From positions 1 to 29,994 of the forward strand of contig CAYZZX010000015.1 of assembly GCA_964483085.1 (NCBI GenBank): DNA of 29,994 nt. Direction: 5' to 3'. Positions 1 through 7,342 of this stretch are shown in pieces. The notes below the pieces were generated by a model. The model searched no databases, was not told the DNA's origin, and was given only the letters and a program-made list of their open reading frames with translations. The DNA comes from JALHFZ01 sp964483085. Lineage in GTDB: Bacteria; Synergistota; Synergistia; Synergistales; Aminobacteriaceae. The translations under genes and the position numbers were made by a program. Within the stretch, counting starts at the first letter, position 1; the number at the start of each line of letters is the position of its first letter.

Positions 1-126
1 CGGTCGAGAACTGACGACATGCTTGTTCCTCCTATCGGTCCGCCCTGAGGCAGCCGGCGAAAAGCTCACTCCATGCCCTGGCGGTGACGTTATTTCAGCA
101 GCAGTATAAAACAGTATACAGCATAA

Positions 127-161
127 GGAGAGGGGGTTCATCTGGAATGAACCTCCTCTCC
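127..161 (-). terminator. Hairpin terminator candidate downstream of the Spy-like gene
   Basis: Arms 127-141 and 147-161 pair over 15 bp with a single G-T wobble around a 5-base loop. On the minus strand the hairpin follows the stop codon of the Spy/CpxP-like gene. The tract after it is only TTATGCTG, so the U-run is poor and the hairpin may act mainly as a 3'-end stabiliser. Bases 1-126 hold no gene that I can support. Confidence 0.6.
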
Positions 162-189
162 CCTGCCGCAATTCTTACATATTCAAAAT

Positions 190-696
190 CTATTTCTTCT
201 GCAGCTTCTCCATCATGTCGAGGCGCTGCTTCATCCGCCAGCCGGAAAGTTCGTTCCTGAGCTCCACACGCTTTTTATAGAGCTCTTCAATTGCGGAGCG
301 GTTGATGGGGTTCTTGCCCATTTCGTTTCTCATTTCGATGGATAGTTTTCCCATCTCTGCCTGCTTGTCCCGGATCTCCTGGGGAATTTCAATTGCCGCC
401 CACATTCCCATTCTTCCGCCGCCCTGCATCTGTCCCATCATGGCGGAGGATCTTCTGCCGCCCATTTTGTGTCCGCTTCTTCCCTGACCGCGCATCTGCT
501 GAGAGCCTGCCTGCCACTGTCCGGGCATCTGCTGCTGCATCTGCTGCTGCATCATCATCTGGTTTCCAGCCTGATTCGGCATTCCCTGGGCTCCCATGGG
601 CTGTCTGCCCCGTCCGCCGTAGGCAAAAGCGCTGCCCGCCGTCACAAGAACTACCGCCACAACTAATATCAATGTTTTTCCGTTCAACTTCTTCAT
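190..696 (-). CDS. Met/Gln-rich exported protein, Spy/CpxP-like
   Basis: The product is a 168-residue exported protein of unknown precise role. The ATG at 696 is preferred over the longer frame up to 798, because it begins a clear signal peptide (residues 1-25, ending GSAFA) and has AAAGGCGGG upstream. Residues 34-98 are extremely rich in Met and Gln, with about 14 Met, and carry almost no hydrophobic core. Residues 104-166 form a charged amphipathic helix pair that resembles Spy/CpxP/ZraP-type periplasmic stress proteins, although a clear LTxxQ motif is missing. In that family the proteins act as periplasmic chaperones or metal-stress sensors. The Met-rich part could bind Cu(I) (inference). 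It diverges from a NarL-type two-component system, which suggests that system controls it. Assignment to the family is by helical pattern and context, not by a strong motif. Confidence 0.75.
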   Translation of the reverse strand: MKKLNGKTLILVVAVVLVTAGSAFAYGGRGRQPMGAQGMPNQAGNQMMMQQQMQQQMPGQWQAGSQQMRGQGRSGHKMGGRRSSAMMGQMQGGGRMGMWAAIEIPQEIRDKQAEMGKLSIEMRNEMGKNPINRSAIEELYKKRVELRNELSGWRMKQRLDMMEKLQKK

Positions 697-785
697 TTCT
701 GAATCCCGCCTTTCAATTTGGTATGGGTATAGGATACCCTCGGGCTCCAGGGGGCGCATGGTCCGAACTACCAGTCCGCCGATTG

Positions 786-804
786 GAAGAATTGACAATT
801 CTTC
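786..804. promoter_or_regulatory. Perfect inverted repeat in a divergent intergenic region (operator candidate)
   Basis: GAAGAATTG-A-CAATTCTTC is a perfect 9+1+9 palindrome. It lies between the divergent Spy-like gene (start 696) and the response-regulator gene (start 932), a usual place for a dimeric regulator site. It also contains TTGACA (792-797), but no -10 box lies 16-18 bases further on. No T-run follows, so it is not a good terminator. Binding by the adjacent NarL-type regulator is inference. Confidence 0.5.
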
Positions 805-931
805 TCATCGGGGCCGTGCTGGTATGCTGGAGCCGTCTCTTGCGGAAGGTCATGCTACAATTTTGTCATCTGTTATATGCTGACGGATATGCAGGAAGAA
901 AAGAAATATAATTTCCCCGGGAGGTGCCGCC

Positions 932-1582
932 ATGATACGGATTCTGCTTGCCGATGATCACCCCCTCACACGGTCCGGCCTCGCCGCCTGGATCGAAAAG
1001 GAGGAAGGGATGGAGCTGGTCGCCCTGGCCGAGGACGGAGAGGGCGCGTGGCAGGCTCTGAAGGAGCTGCGCCCCGATCTGGCTTTGCTGGACATCGAAA
1101 TGCCCGGAGGAAACGGCATCGATCTTGCCGCGCGCATTGCGAAGGACGGACTGAAGACGAAGGTGCTGATGCTCACAGCCTACAGCGCTCAACAGTACGT
1201 CATGGCCTCCGTGCGGGCCGGAGCGAAGGGCTTCATACTGAAGTCCGCCCCCCTGGAGGAGCTTCGCCGGGCAGTTTTCGACACTGCCCGGGGCATCTTC
1301 TACCTCGACCCCTCCGTCTCCCTTGTACGGGACGACGAGCCCCCTCAGGAGCTTTCACCGAGGGAGAGAGAGGTGCTCGTCCTCGCAGGGCAGGGGATGC
1401 CCGCCTCGGAGGTTGCCGCCCTTCTCTCCATCACGGAGCGGACCGTGGCCGCCCACCTCACCTCCATCTACAGTAAGCTCTCGGCGAGGAACAAGACCGA
1501 GGCGATTCTGCTCGCCCTGAAGAAGGGGATCGTCCTGCTGGAGGAGCTTCAGCTCCTTGATGAAAAAAGGACCGAACCGTGA
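932..1582 (+). CDS. NarL/FixJ-type response regulator
   Basis: A 216-residue DNA-binding response regulator. The receiver domain (residues 1-120) has the acidic pair D8/D9, the phospho-acceptor D54 in the ALLDIEMPGG stretch, T82 and K104. A LuxR/NarL helix-turn-helix occupies about residues 141-198 (LSPREREVLVL ... TVAAHLTSIYSKL). The ATG at 932 has GGGAGG ten bases upstream. Its last codon overlaps the GTG start of the kinase gene by four bases, so the two are translationally coupled and very likely partners. The C-terminal tail of about 15 residues after the HTH is slightly longer than usual. The signal is unknown; the divergent exported Met-rich protein is the most likely target. Confidence 0.93.
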   Translation: MIRILLADDHPLTRSGLAAWIEKEEGMELVALAEDGEGAWQALKELRPDLALLDIEMPGGNGIDLAARIAKDGLKTKVLMLTAYSAQQYVMASVRAGAKGFILKSAPLEELRRAVFDTARGIFYLDPSVSLVRDDEPPQELSPREREVLVLAGQGMPASEVAALLSITERTVAAHLTSIYSKLSARNKTEAILLALKKGIVLLEELQLLDEKRTEP

Positions 1583-2973
1583 AAAAAAATCTTCTCCTCT
1601 TCCTCATGATCATCGTCACCCTCCTCACCGCCGCGGGGTTCCTGCTGTCCCTCTACACCTACCGGGCACAGGAGGAGGCCATGGACTCCATGATGCGCTC
1701 CTACGTCCTCGATCTCGCCGATTCTTTTTCGAGCAGCGCCGCCTTTATGGGAAGAGCCCAGTCCCAGAGGCAGCGGATGCCGAGGCCGATGCGGTTTCGG
1801 ATGCTCTCCATGGATCCCGGCCTGAACAAGGGGGAGTCGGGAGGGATCCTTCTGATCGCGCCAGACGGTAAAGTTCTGGGGGGATCCCCGGGAGCCGAAA
1901 AAATCCTTCCCCTCCGCAGGAATGTGCTTTTTTCCGACGAGCCGGTAAAGGTGCAGGATCAAGCAGGAAACGACTACCATGTGGTGCTGCGGGAGCTTGA
2001 GGACGGTCATTTCATCCTGGCCGCCGTCTCGAGGACCGCCCTGCTGGCCCCATTGACCGGAATCTGGCGCTTCTGGATTCTGACGGCCATGGCGACCTCC
2101 GCCGCGGTCTTTATCGGTATGCTCCTATTATGGAGGTACCTCGCAGTCCCCCTGCGGGGAATTGTTGAAAAACTACGGAACATCCGGTGGGGAAAAGATT
2201 CTTCCGTGGCGTTGTACAGCGGCCCTCTCTCGGAACTCGAAGCCCTGTCCGGTGTGATCGGCAGCCTGGCGGAGGAGGCCTTCGCCAAGGAAGAACTGAA
2301 GAAGCGGTACGTGACCGACATCGTCCGGGCCGAGGAGGAGACCCGCCAGCACCTGGCTCGGGAGCTCCATGACGGCCCTCTGCAGTCCTCCGTGGCGGCC
2401 ATAAAGCGCATCCAGATGGCCAAAGAAATTCTGCCCGATGATGCCGGATCGGGCCTCAGAGAACATCTTGACTCCGCCGAAGAGGTTGTCCAGATCGCCG
2501 CAAGGGAGATTCGTGACTACTGCGACGAGCTTTCCCCCTCGTGGATCAGGCTGGGCTTCGTCAGCACTCTGGACGAGAACGCCGGCCGCCTTGCTCAGGC
2601 CTACGGCGTCGCTATCCATGCGGAAGCGGACGAAAACCTCGACTCCCTTCCCGAAGAGTACGCCCTCGCCCTGATACGAATTTTTCAGGAGGCGGTGTCG
2701 AACTCCGTGCGCCATGGCCACGCTCCTTCAATCCGGGTGCGCCTCCAGCAGGAGGGCGAATCCGTCCGCTTCACTCTTGAGGATGACGGCGTTGGATTCG
2801 AGGCGGGCTCCCTTTCCGAAAGGGAGTATGAGGCCCTTCGGACGACGGGGCACCGGGGGCTTGCCAACATGAACGAACGGGTCCGCCTGCTGAACGGAAC
2901 CATGACTCTGGATTCACACCCCGGAAAGGGGTGCAGGATCGAGATTCTGTTCCCCTTTCCGCAGGAAGAATAA
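1579..2973 (+). CDS. Sensor histidine kinase, NarX/DegS class (HisKA_3)
   Basis: A 464-residue membrane sensor kinase that starts with GTG inside the stop of the response-regulator gene. One N-terminal membrane segment (about 4-26) and a second (about 163-187) enclose an extracytoplasmic sensing region of about 135 residues. That region includes a Met/Arg/Pro-rich patch at residues 57-80. A HAMP-like linker leads to the HisKA_3 dimerisation domain with phospho-acceptor H264 in ARELHDGPLQ. The ATPase domain shows the N-box EAVSNSVRHGH (N375), EDDGVGFE (401-408) and GHRGLANMNER (424-434). By family it phosphorylates the NarL-type regulator encoded just upstream. The Met-rich patch recalls the divergent Met-rich exported protein and could mean both sense the same stress or metal (inference). 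Confidence 0.93.
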   Translation: MKKNLLLFLMIIVTLLTAAGFLLSLYTYRAQEEAMDSMMRSYVLDLADSFSSSAAFMGRAQSQRQRMPRPMRFRMLSMDPGLNKGESGGILLIAPDGKVLGGSPGAEKILPLRRNVLFSDEPVKVQDQAGNDYHVVLRELEDGHFILAAVSRTALLAPLTGIWRFWILTAMATSAAVFIGMLLLWRYLAVPLRGIVEKLRNIRWGKDSSVALYSGPLSELEALSGVIGSLAEEAFAKEELKKRYVTDIVRAEEETRQHLARELHDGPLQSSVAAIKRIQMAKEILPDDAGSGLREHLDSAEEVVQIAAREIRDYCDELSPSWIRLGFVSTLDENAGRLAQAYGVAIHAEADENLDSLPEEYALALIRIFQEAVSNSVRHGHAPSIRVRLQQEGESVRFTLEDDGVGFEAGSLSEREYEALRTTGHRGLANMNERVRLLNGTMTLDSHPGKGCRIEILFPFPQEE

Positions 2974-3010
2974 AACTTGCCCTTCACGGGCACAAGGGAG
3001 GAACTCTTTC

Positions 3011-4237
3011 GTGATCACCCGCAGCCTTATTGAACTGGTCTTCTCCGCCACGAGCATGGAGCGGTGGAACGACCACCCCCATCCGGCCACCTTCAGCGAA
3101 CTGGGAAAACAGGCCCACAAGATGATCATCGCGTGGGTCATCGCCCGGTATGAGTCGGACGGCACCGGGGTCAGGGTGAACTGGTCGGCCCTCATCGAGG
3201 GGGGGATTTTTGAATTTCTTCATCGGGTCGTCCTCACGGACATCAAGCCTCCGGTCTTTCACAAACTCATGGAGGATACAGCCCAGCGGCAGAAGTTGAA
3301 CTCCTGGGTGGCTGACAAGCTGGCCTTCGACCTCGAGGCCCTCTCTCCGGCCTTTGCGGAACGCTTCCGGCATTATATTACCGAGAAAGAGGAGTTCATT
3401 CTGGAACGGAAGTGCCTTCGGGCTGCTCACTATCTCGCCACGAAATGGGAATTTGACTTCGTCTATCATTGGAGCAGCACGAAGTCCATGTTCGGCATCG
3501 AGCGCACCCGGGACGAGATCTCCCGGCAGGTGAACGAACACCGGGACCTGAAGGCCGTGGACGAGATGCTCGCCGCCCGGGAGCTTCCCGACGGTGACAA
3601 GGGGCTGTGGGGCTTCCTCTCCCTCGTGGGGCAGCTCGGCTTTCAAAAGAGATGGGCCCAGACTCCCCGAATTCCCCAGACCTCCGTTCTGGGGCACCTC
3701 CTCTTCGTGGCGATAATGGCCTATTTCGTCTCCATGGAGATCGGCGCATGCCCGAAACGGCGGTACAACAACTTCTTCGGCGGTCTGCTCCACGATCTAC
3801 CCGAAGTGCTGACCCGGGACATCATCTCTCCGGTGAAAAATTCCGTGGAAGGCCTTGACGATCTCATCAAAAAGTATGAACGGGAGGCCATGGAGGAACG
3901 AATTCTTCCCCTTCTTCCTCCGTCCTGGCGGGCGGAGGTCCGGTATTTCACCGAGGAGGAGTTTTTCAATAAAATCCATCCCGAAGGAATGTCCGGCCCG
4001 GAGGTCCTGGGTGGGGAGATATCCGCCGAGCAGAACTGCGACAGCTTCAACCCCCTCGACGGACGGATCATCGAGGCATGCGACAAGCTCGCCGCCTATA
4101 TGGAGGCCGCCCTCTCGATCCGCCTCGGGCTTGCACCGGAGGCCCTCGTGGAGGGGAAGCGGAACATCTACTCCCGTTTCGGCCGCTCCACCATCTCGGG
4201 GTTCCCCATGGGGCAGCTCTTCGATTATTTCTGGTAG
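3011..4237 (+). CDS. HD-domain hydrolase, apparent tandem HD protein
   Basis: A 408-residue cytoplasmic protein starting at GTG 3011, with AAGGGAGGA nine bases upstream. The C-terminal half carries a full HD signature: H229 (VLGHLLF), H261/D262 in LLHDLPEVLTRDI and D358 in IIEACDKLAAYMEA. This resembles YfbR/HD_3-type nucleotidases and phosphohydrolases, which use these residues to bind a divalent metal. The N-terminal half has a similar but damaged pattern: H36, then FLHRVVLTDIKPPVFHK at about 69-85, where HR replaces HD and a short deletion removes the following acidic residue. This suggests an internal duplication with one dead copy. The substrate is unknown; nucleoside monophosphates are possible by family. 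It lies 37 bases after the kinase gene and may be read through from it. Its 3' end overlaps the convergent M20 gene by 13 bases. Confidence 0.85.
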   Translation: MITRSLIELVFSATSMERWNDHPHPATFSELGKQAHKMIIAWVIARYESDGTGVRVNWSALIEGGIFEFLHRVVLTDIKPPVFHKLMEDTAQRQKLNSWVADKLAFDLEALSPAFAERFRHYITEKEEFILERKCLRAAHYLATKWEFDFVYHWSSTKSMFGIERTRDEISRQVNEHRDLKAVDEMLAARELPDGDKGLWGFLSLVGQLGFQKRWAQTPRIPQTSVLGHLLFVAIMAYFVSMEIGACPKRRYNNFFGGLLHDLPEVLTRDIISPVKNSVEGLDDLIKKYEREAMEERILPLLPPSWRAEVRYFTEEEFFNKIHPEGMSGPEVLGGEISAEQNCDSFNPLDGRIIEACDKLAAYMEAALSIRLGLAPEALVEGKRNIYSRFGRSTISGFPMGQLFDYFW

Positions 4238-5412
4238 GGCTCTTCGAGGAATCTGAGGGCGGCTCCCGCCATTACTGCCGCCCCCGCAGGGAGGCAGCTT
4301 TCGTCGGGGTCGAAGGAGGGGTTGTGGAGCGGGGGATTGTCCTTCCCCTCTCGGCCGGTTCCCAGAAGAAAATAGCAGCCGGGCATATGCTGAAGAAAGA
4401 CGGCAAAGTCGTCCACCGCCATCCCCGGTTCCGTAAGCTCGACAGTTTTGGCCTCACCGAGAAACTCCCGGGCGGCACTCCGAACAATCTCAGCCATCCC
4501 CTCGTCATTTCTGAGAAGAGGATATCCTTCAGTGAAGGTAATCTCCCCCACCGCACCCAGGATATTGGGGATATTCATCACCGTCCTGCGGATCTTCGCC
4601 CTCAGGCTTTCCCTCACATCTTCGTCGAGAGTGCGGAGGATGCCGGAGAAGTCCGCCCGTTCGGGAAGAATATTTCTGGCCTGTCCGGCCCTGAAGGTCC
4701 CGACGGAGAGCACCGCCCCCTTCGTCGGAGAGACCGTCCTCCCCACCAGTTCGTGCAGGGCGCCGATCACCCGGCAGGCGAGGGCGATTACGTCGTCTCC
4801 CCGGTGAGGCTCCGCTCCGTGGGTTCCTCTTCCCCGGACCGAAGCGTCGAACATGTCCGAGGCCGCCCGGAAGACCCCCGAAGCCACTCCCACGGCCCCT
4901 GCGGCAAGAGAGGGGTCGCAGTGAAGGGCAAAAGCCCCGTCGGGAGTACGATCGCCGAAGAGGCCGTCCTCTATCATGGGGAGGGCCCCTCCTGAAGTCT
5001 CCTCCGCCGGCTGAAAGACGAGGAGCACCCTCCCTTTCATGCCCTTCCGCCTCTTGAAGAGCGCCTCAGCGGCACCGAGCAGACAGGCAATGTGGACGTC
5101 GTGACCGCAGGCGTGCATGACCCCCTCGTTGCGGGACTGCCACGGAACGTCCGCCTCCTCCACCAGGGGAAGGGCATCCATATCCGCCCGCAGAAGGACC
5201 GTTCTGCCCGGCTCATCCCCTTCAAGGACTGCGGTGATGCCGCTTTTCGCAGTGAATTTCCAGGGGATTCCGAGGGAGGTCAGAGTTTCTCCCACAATTT
5301 TCGATGTTTCTTCCAGGTCGAAATCCAGTTCAGGGCAGGCATGGAGCTCTCTTCGAAGGCCCGCGAGCTTTTTTTGCGAAAATTCTTCCAGTGACAGATG
5401 ATATTTTGTCAT
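4225..5412 (-). CDS. M20D-family amidohydrolase (N-acyl amino acid / peptide type)
   Basis: A 395-residue metal-dependent amidohydrolase. The ATG at 5412 is chosen because GAGAGGAGG lies just upstream and the family homology starts there; the open frame reaches 5568 only through low-complexity sequence. Visible signatures are RADMDALPL (D77), NEGVMHACGHDVH (C102, H104), FQPAEETSGG (E137/E138), H164 and PPLHNPSFD (H363). These are the metal ligands and catalytic Glu of the hippuricase/AbgB/IAA-amino-acid-hydrolase group. The dimerisation lid domain lies at about 180-295. It probably releases free amino acids from N-acylated or small peptide substrates, in line with an amino-acid-fermenting lifestyle (inference). 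It has no signal peptide and appears to be monocistronic. Confidence 0.93.
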   Translation of the reverse strand: MTKYHLSLEEFSQKKLAGLRRELHACPELDFDLEETSKIVGETLTSLGIPWKFTAKSGITAVLEGDEPGRTVLLRADMDALPLVEEADVPWQSRNEGVMHACGHDVHIACLLGAAEALFKRRKGMKGRVLLVFQPAEETSGGALPMIEDGLFGDRTPDGAFALHCDPSLAAGAVGVASGVFRAASDMFDASVRGRGTHGAEPHRGDDVIALACRVIGALHELVGRTVSPTKGAVLSVGTFRAGQARNILPERADFSGILRTLDEDVRESLRAKIRRTVMNIPNILGAVGEITFTEGYPLLRNDEGMAEIVRSAAREFLGEAKTVELTEPGMAVDDFAVFLQHMPGCYFLLGTGREGKDNPPLHNPSFDPDESCLPAGAAVMAGAALRFLEEPYQK

Positions 5413-5477
5413 TCCGCACCTCCTCTCAGCAATTCTACCGAAAAAACGGAAAAAAAGGACAAAAGCCGAACTCTTTG

Positions 5478-5507
5478 TTGACCCTCTTCCTCGAGTCAGG
5501 ATACAAT
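5478..5507 (+). promoter_or_regulatory. Sigma-70-type promoter for the selenoprotein/CcdA operon
   Basis: TTGACC (5478-5483) and TACAAT (5502-5507) are separated by 18 bases. They lie about 50 bases before the start of the thioredoxin-like gene and downstream of the divergent M20 gene start. Confidence 0.7.
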
Positions 5508-5555
5508 ATATGGCAGAACAAGAGAGTCCATACCATTCCAGGGAGGAAAAATTAC

Positions 5556-5936
5556 ATGATAATTTCAAGGCTCTTTCTTATATTTACGGCCCTTGCGGTC
5601 CTTCTGCTCCTTCCCTTTCCGGGGCATGCCGCCGAGGAGGGGAAAAAATACACTCTTCTCGAACTCATGTCCCCCGGCTGACCCGCCTGCACAGAGATGT
5701 CCAAAGTTTTGGACGAATTCAGTGAAAAACATGGCGAACTCATCGAAGTGAAGATTGTGAACGTCCGGGAGAACCCGGATATCGCTCGGCTCCACCAGGT
5801 CCGGTATGTACCCACCCTCGTCTTTCTCGACAAGGAGGGAAAGTTGCTCGACAAACGGGTCGGCTACATGCCTCTCGATGCCCTTGAGAAGCACTGGGTC
5901 AGCCTCGGCTGCGAGCTGCCCGGAATCGAAAAGTAA
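5556..5936 (+). CDS. Exported thioredoxin-fold selenoprotein (in-frame TGA = Sec42)
   Basis: A 126-residue thioredoxin-like protein read through an in-frame TGA at 5679-5681. The part before the TGA has a good start (GGGAGG at 5541, ATG 5556) and a signal peptide (residues 1-25, PFPGHA). The part after it continues the thioredoxin fold in the same frame: NVRENPDIARLHQVRYVPTL, with the cis-proline at P86, then FLDKEGKLLDKRVGY. The TGA falls exactly on the first residue of the redox motif, giving SPG-U-P-A-C (U42, C45) in place of CxxC. A hairpin that meets bacterial SECIS rules follows. Codons on both sides look alike, so a random nonsense mutation is less likely. The CcdA-type gene 9 bases downstream would supply electrons across the membrane. 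An automated caller would report only a truncated 79-residue frame from 5697. Confidence 0.88.
5699..5714 (+). promoter_or_regulatory. Bacterial SECIS-like hairpin after the Sec codon
   Basis: GTCCAA (5699-5704) and TTGGAC (5709-5714) form a perfect 6-bp stem with a 4-base loop AGTT. The stem begins 17 bases after the TGA and the loop G lies 25 bases after it. Bacterial SelB-recruiting elements are known to sit about 16-37 bases after the UGA, with a small apical loop carrying a G in its first two positions. This one fits. Function is inferred from form and position. Confidence 0.75.
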
Positions 5937-5945
5937 GGGCCCCCC

Positions 5946-6653
5946 ATGGGCGGGCTCTACGATTTTCTCTACGGCGTCTTTCACGGAAACGGTGCGGCGG
6001 CTTTTGCCGCCGTTTACGTCTGGGGTATTCTCGGGATGATCCTCAGCCCCTGCAGCATTGCCACCATTCCCCTCGTCGTCGGCTACGTGGGAAATTCGGA
6101 TGCCCCCGATCTCTGGACGGCCTTCCGGATTTCCCTCGTCTTCTCTCTGGGGGTCTTCGTGAATCTCGCCTTTCTCGGCGGCCTTCTCACCTCCGCAGGG
6201 GTCTTCCTCGGAGGAATCGACCGCTACACGAACTACATCGTGGCCGCAGCCTTCGCCATCTTCGGCCTTCATCTCATGGGGATCATCAATCTCCCCTGGT
6301 TTCGAGGAGGGTCCGGCCCGACGACGAAGCATACGGGACTTCGCGGTGCCCTCGTTCTGGGGATTCTCTCCGGCTTCGCCCTTGGCCCCTGCAGCTTCGC
6401 CTACTCCGCCCCGGTGATCTTTCTTGCCATATCCACGGCGGCCTCCAACCTCGGAAGGGCACTTCTCCTTGTGGTCGCCTACGGTGCCGGACAGAGCACC
6501 GTCATAGTTGCAGCGGGCAGCGCCACCGAGGTCTTCTCCCGCCTCCTCCCCTCGGGGAACTCGGGAGGGTGGACTCTCTGGCTGAGCAGAATCAGCGGTC
6601 TTCTCCTTGTGATCGCCGCCGGATACCTCATCTATAACGCGCCGACCTACTGA
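5946..6653 (+). CDS. CcdA/DsbD-type membrane thiol electron transporter
   Basis: A 235-residue polytopic membrane protein with about six hydrophobic segments. Two short Cys motifs are placed as in CcdA/DsbD beta domains: SPCSIATIPL (C36) and GPCSFAYSAPV (C149). In this family the two cysteines pass reducing equivalents from cytoplasmic thioredoxin to an extracytoplasmic thioredoxin-fold partner. The gene starts 9 bases after the selenoprotein gene, and that protein is the obvious partner. The ATG at 5946 has only a weak ribosome site (AAGGG), as expected for a coupled gene. A terminator follows at 6681. No cytochrome c maturation genes are nearby, so a role in general thiol repair or peroxide defence is as likely as c-type cytochrome assembly. 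Confidence 0.9.
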   Translation: MGGLYDFLYGVFHGNGAAAFAAVYVWGILGMILSPCSIATIPLVVGYVGNSDAPDLWTAFRISLVFSLGVFVNLAFLGGLLTSAGVFLGGIDRYTNYIVAAAFAIFGLHLMGIINLPWFRGGSGPTTKHTGLRGALVLGILSGFALGPCSFAYSAPVIFLAISTAASNLGRALLLVVAYGAGQSTVIVAAGSATEVFSRLLPSGNSGGWTLWLSRISGLLLVIAAGYLIYNAPTY

Positions 6654-6680
6654 ACCCCCGCTCTCACAAGATTATTCAAA

Positions 6681-6709
6681 GGCCTCCCTTCGGGGAGGTC
6701 ATTTTTTTT
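6681..6709 (+). terminator. Rho-independent terminator after the CcdA gene
   Basis: GGCCTCCC-TTCG-GGGAGGTC forms an 8-bp stem with one wobble pair and a stable UUCG loop. Eight T residues follow at 6702-6709. Confidence 0.92.
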
Positions 6710-6764
6710 CTCATAGTGTAAAATGAAGGCAGAAATTCATTCCATCATTTCAGGAGGGGTAAAT

Positions 6765-7316
6765 ATGGTGACACTTTTCGTGCTCCTTGCGCTCATAGCT
6801 CTTGTGGTCCTCTGGGGCATCTCCATCTACAACAGGCTGATCAGGATGTACAACCTGAAAAACGAGGCCTGGAGCGGTATCGATGTCCAGCTCAAGCGGC
6901 GGTTCGACCTCGTTCCCAACCTCATCGAGGCGGTGAAGGGGTATGCCGCCCATGAGAAGGAGGTCTTCACGCGCGTCACGGAGGCCCGGGCGGCGGTAAC
7001 CCAGTCCCAGACGGTTGCGGAACGGGCGGAGTCGGAGAATATGCTCTCAGGAGCCCTCAAATCCCTCTTCGCAGTAGCGGAGAACTACCCCACCCTTCAG
7101 GCGAGCACGAACTTCCTCCAGCTTCAGGAGCAGCTCAGCTCTCTGGAAAACGACATCCAGATGTCGAGACGGTACTATAACGGCGCAGGACGGGATTACA
7201 ATATCGCCATCGCCACCTTCCCGGCGGTGCTTATCGCCCAGAAATTCGGCTACGAAAAGGCGGACTACTTCGAGGCGGTGGAGGAAGAGCGGGCAGCGCC
7301 ACAAGTGGCATTTTGA
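6765..7316 (+). CDS. lemA: LemA family protein
   Basis: A 183-residue protein with a single N-terminal membrane helix (about residues 2-20) followed by the long LemA helical bundle. The hallmark stretch reads LKNEAWSGIDVQLKRRFDLV and then PNLIEAVKGYAAHEKEVF. The ATG at 6765 has AGGAGGGG at 6752; the open frame extends up to 6723 but has no ribosome site there. Molecular function in this family is unresolved. LemA genes are commonly paired with a DUF2207 membrane protein, as here, where the next gene follows after 26 bases. The two probably form one membrane-associated unit. Confidence 0.93.
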   Translation: MVTLFVLLALIALVVLWGISIYNRLIRMYNLKNEAWSGIDVQLKRRFDLVPNLIEAVKGYAAHEKEVFTRVTEARAAVTQSQTVAERAESENMLSGALKSLFAVAENYPTLQASTNFLQLQEQLSSLENDIQMSRRYYNGAGRDYNIAIATFPAVLIAQKFGYEKADYFEAVEEERAAPQVAF

Positions 7317-7342
7317 CTGAAGCGGAACGGAGAGTACCGCCT

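Noticed and set aside
792..797. TTGACA in the palindrome as a -35 box for the response-regulator gene.
   Set aside because: No acceptable -10 sequence lies 16-18 bases downstream.
5697..5936. Separate 79-residue protein starting at ATG 5697.
   Set aside because: It is the C-terminal part of the selenoprotein; no ribosome site precedes that ATG and the redox motif would be lost.
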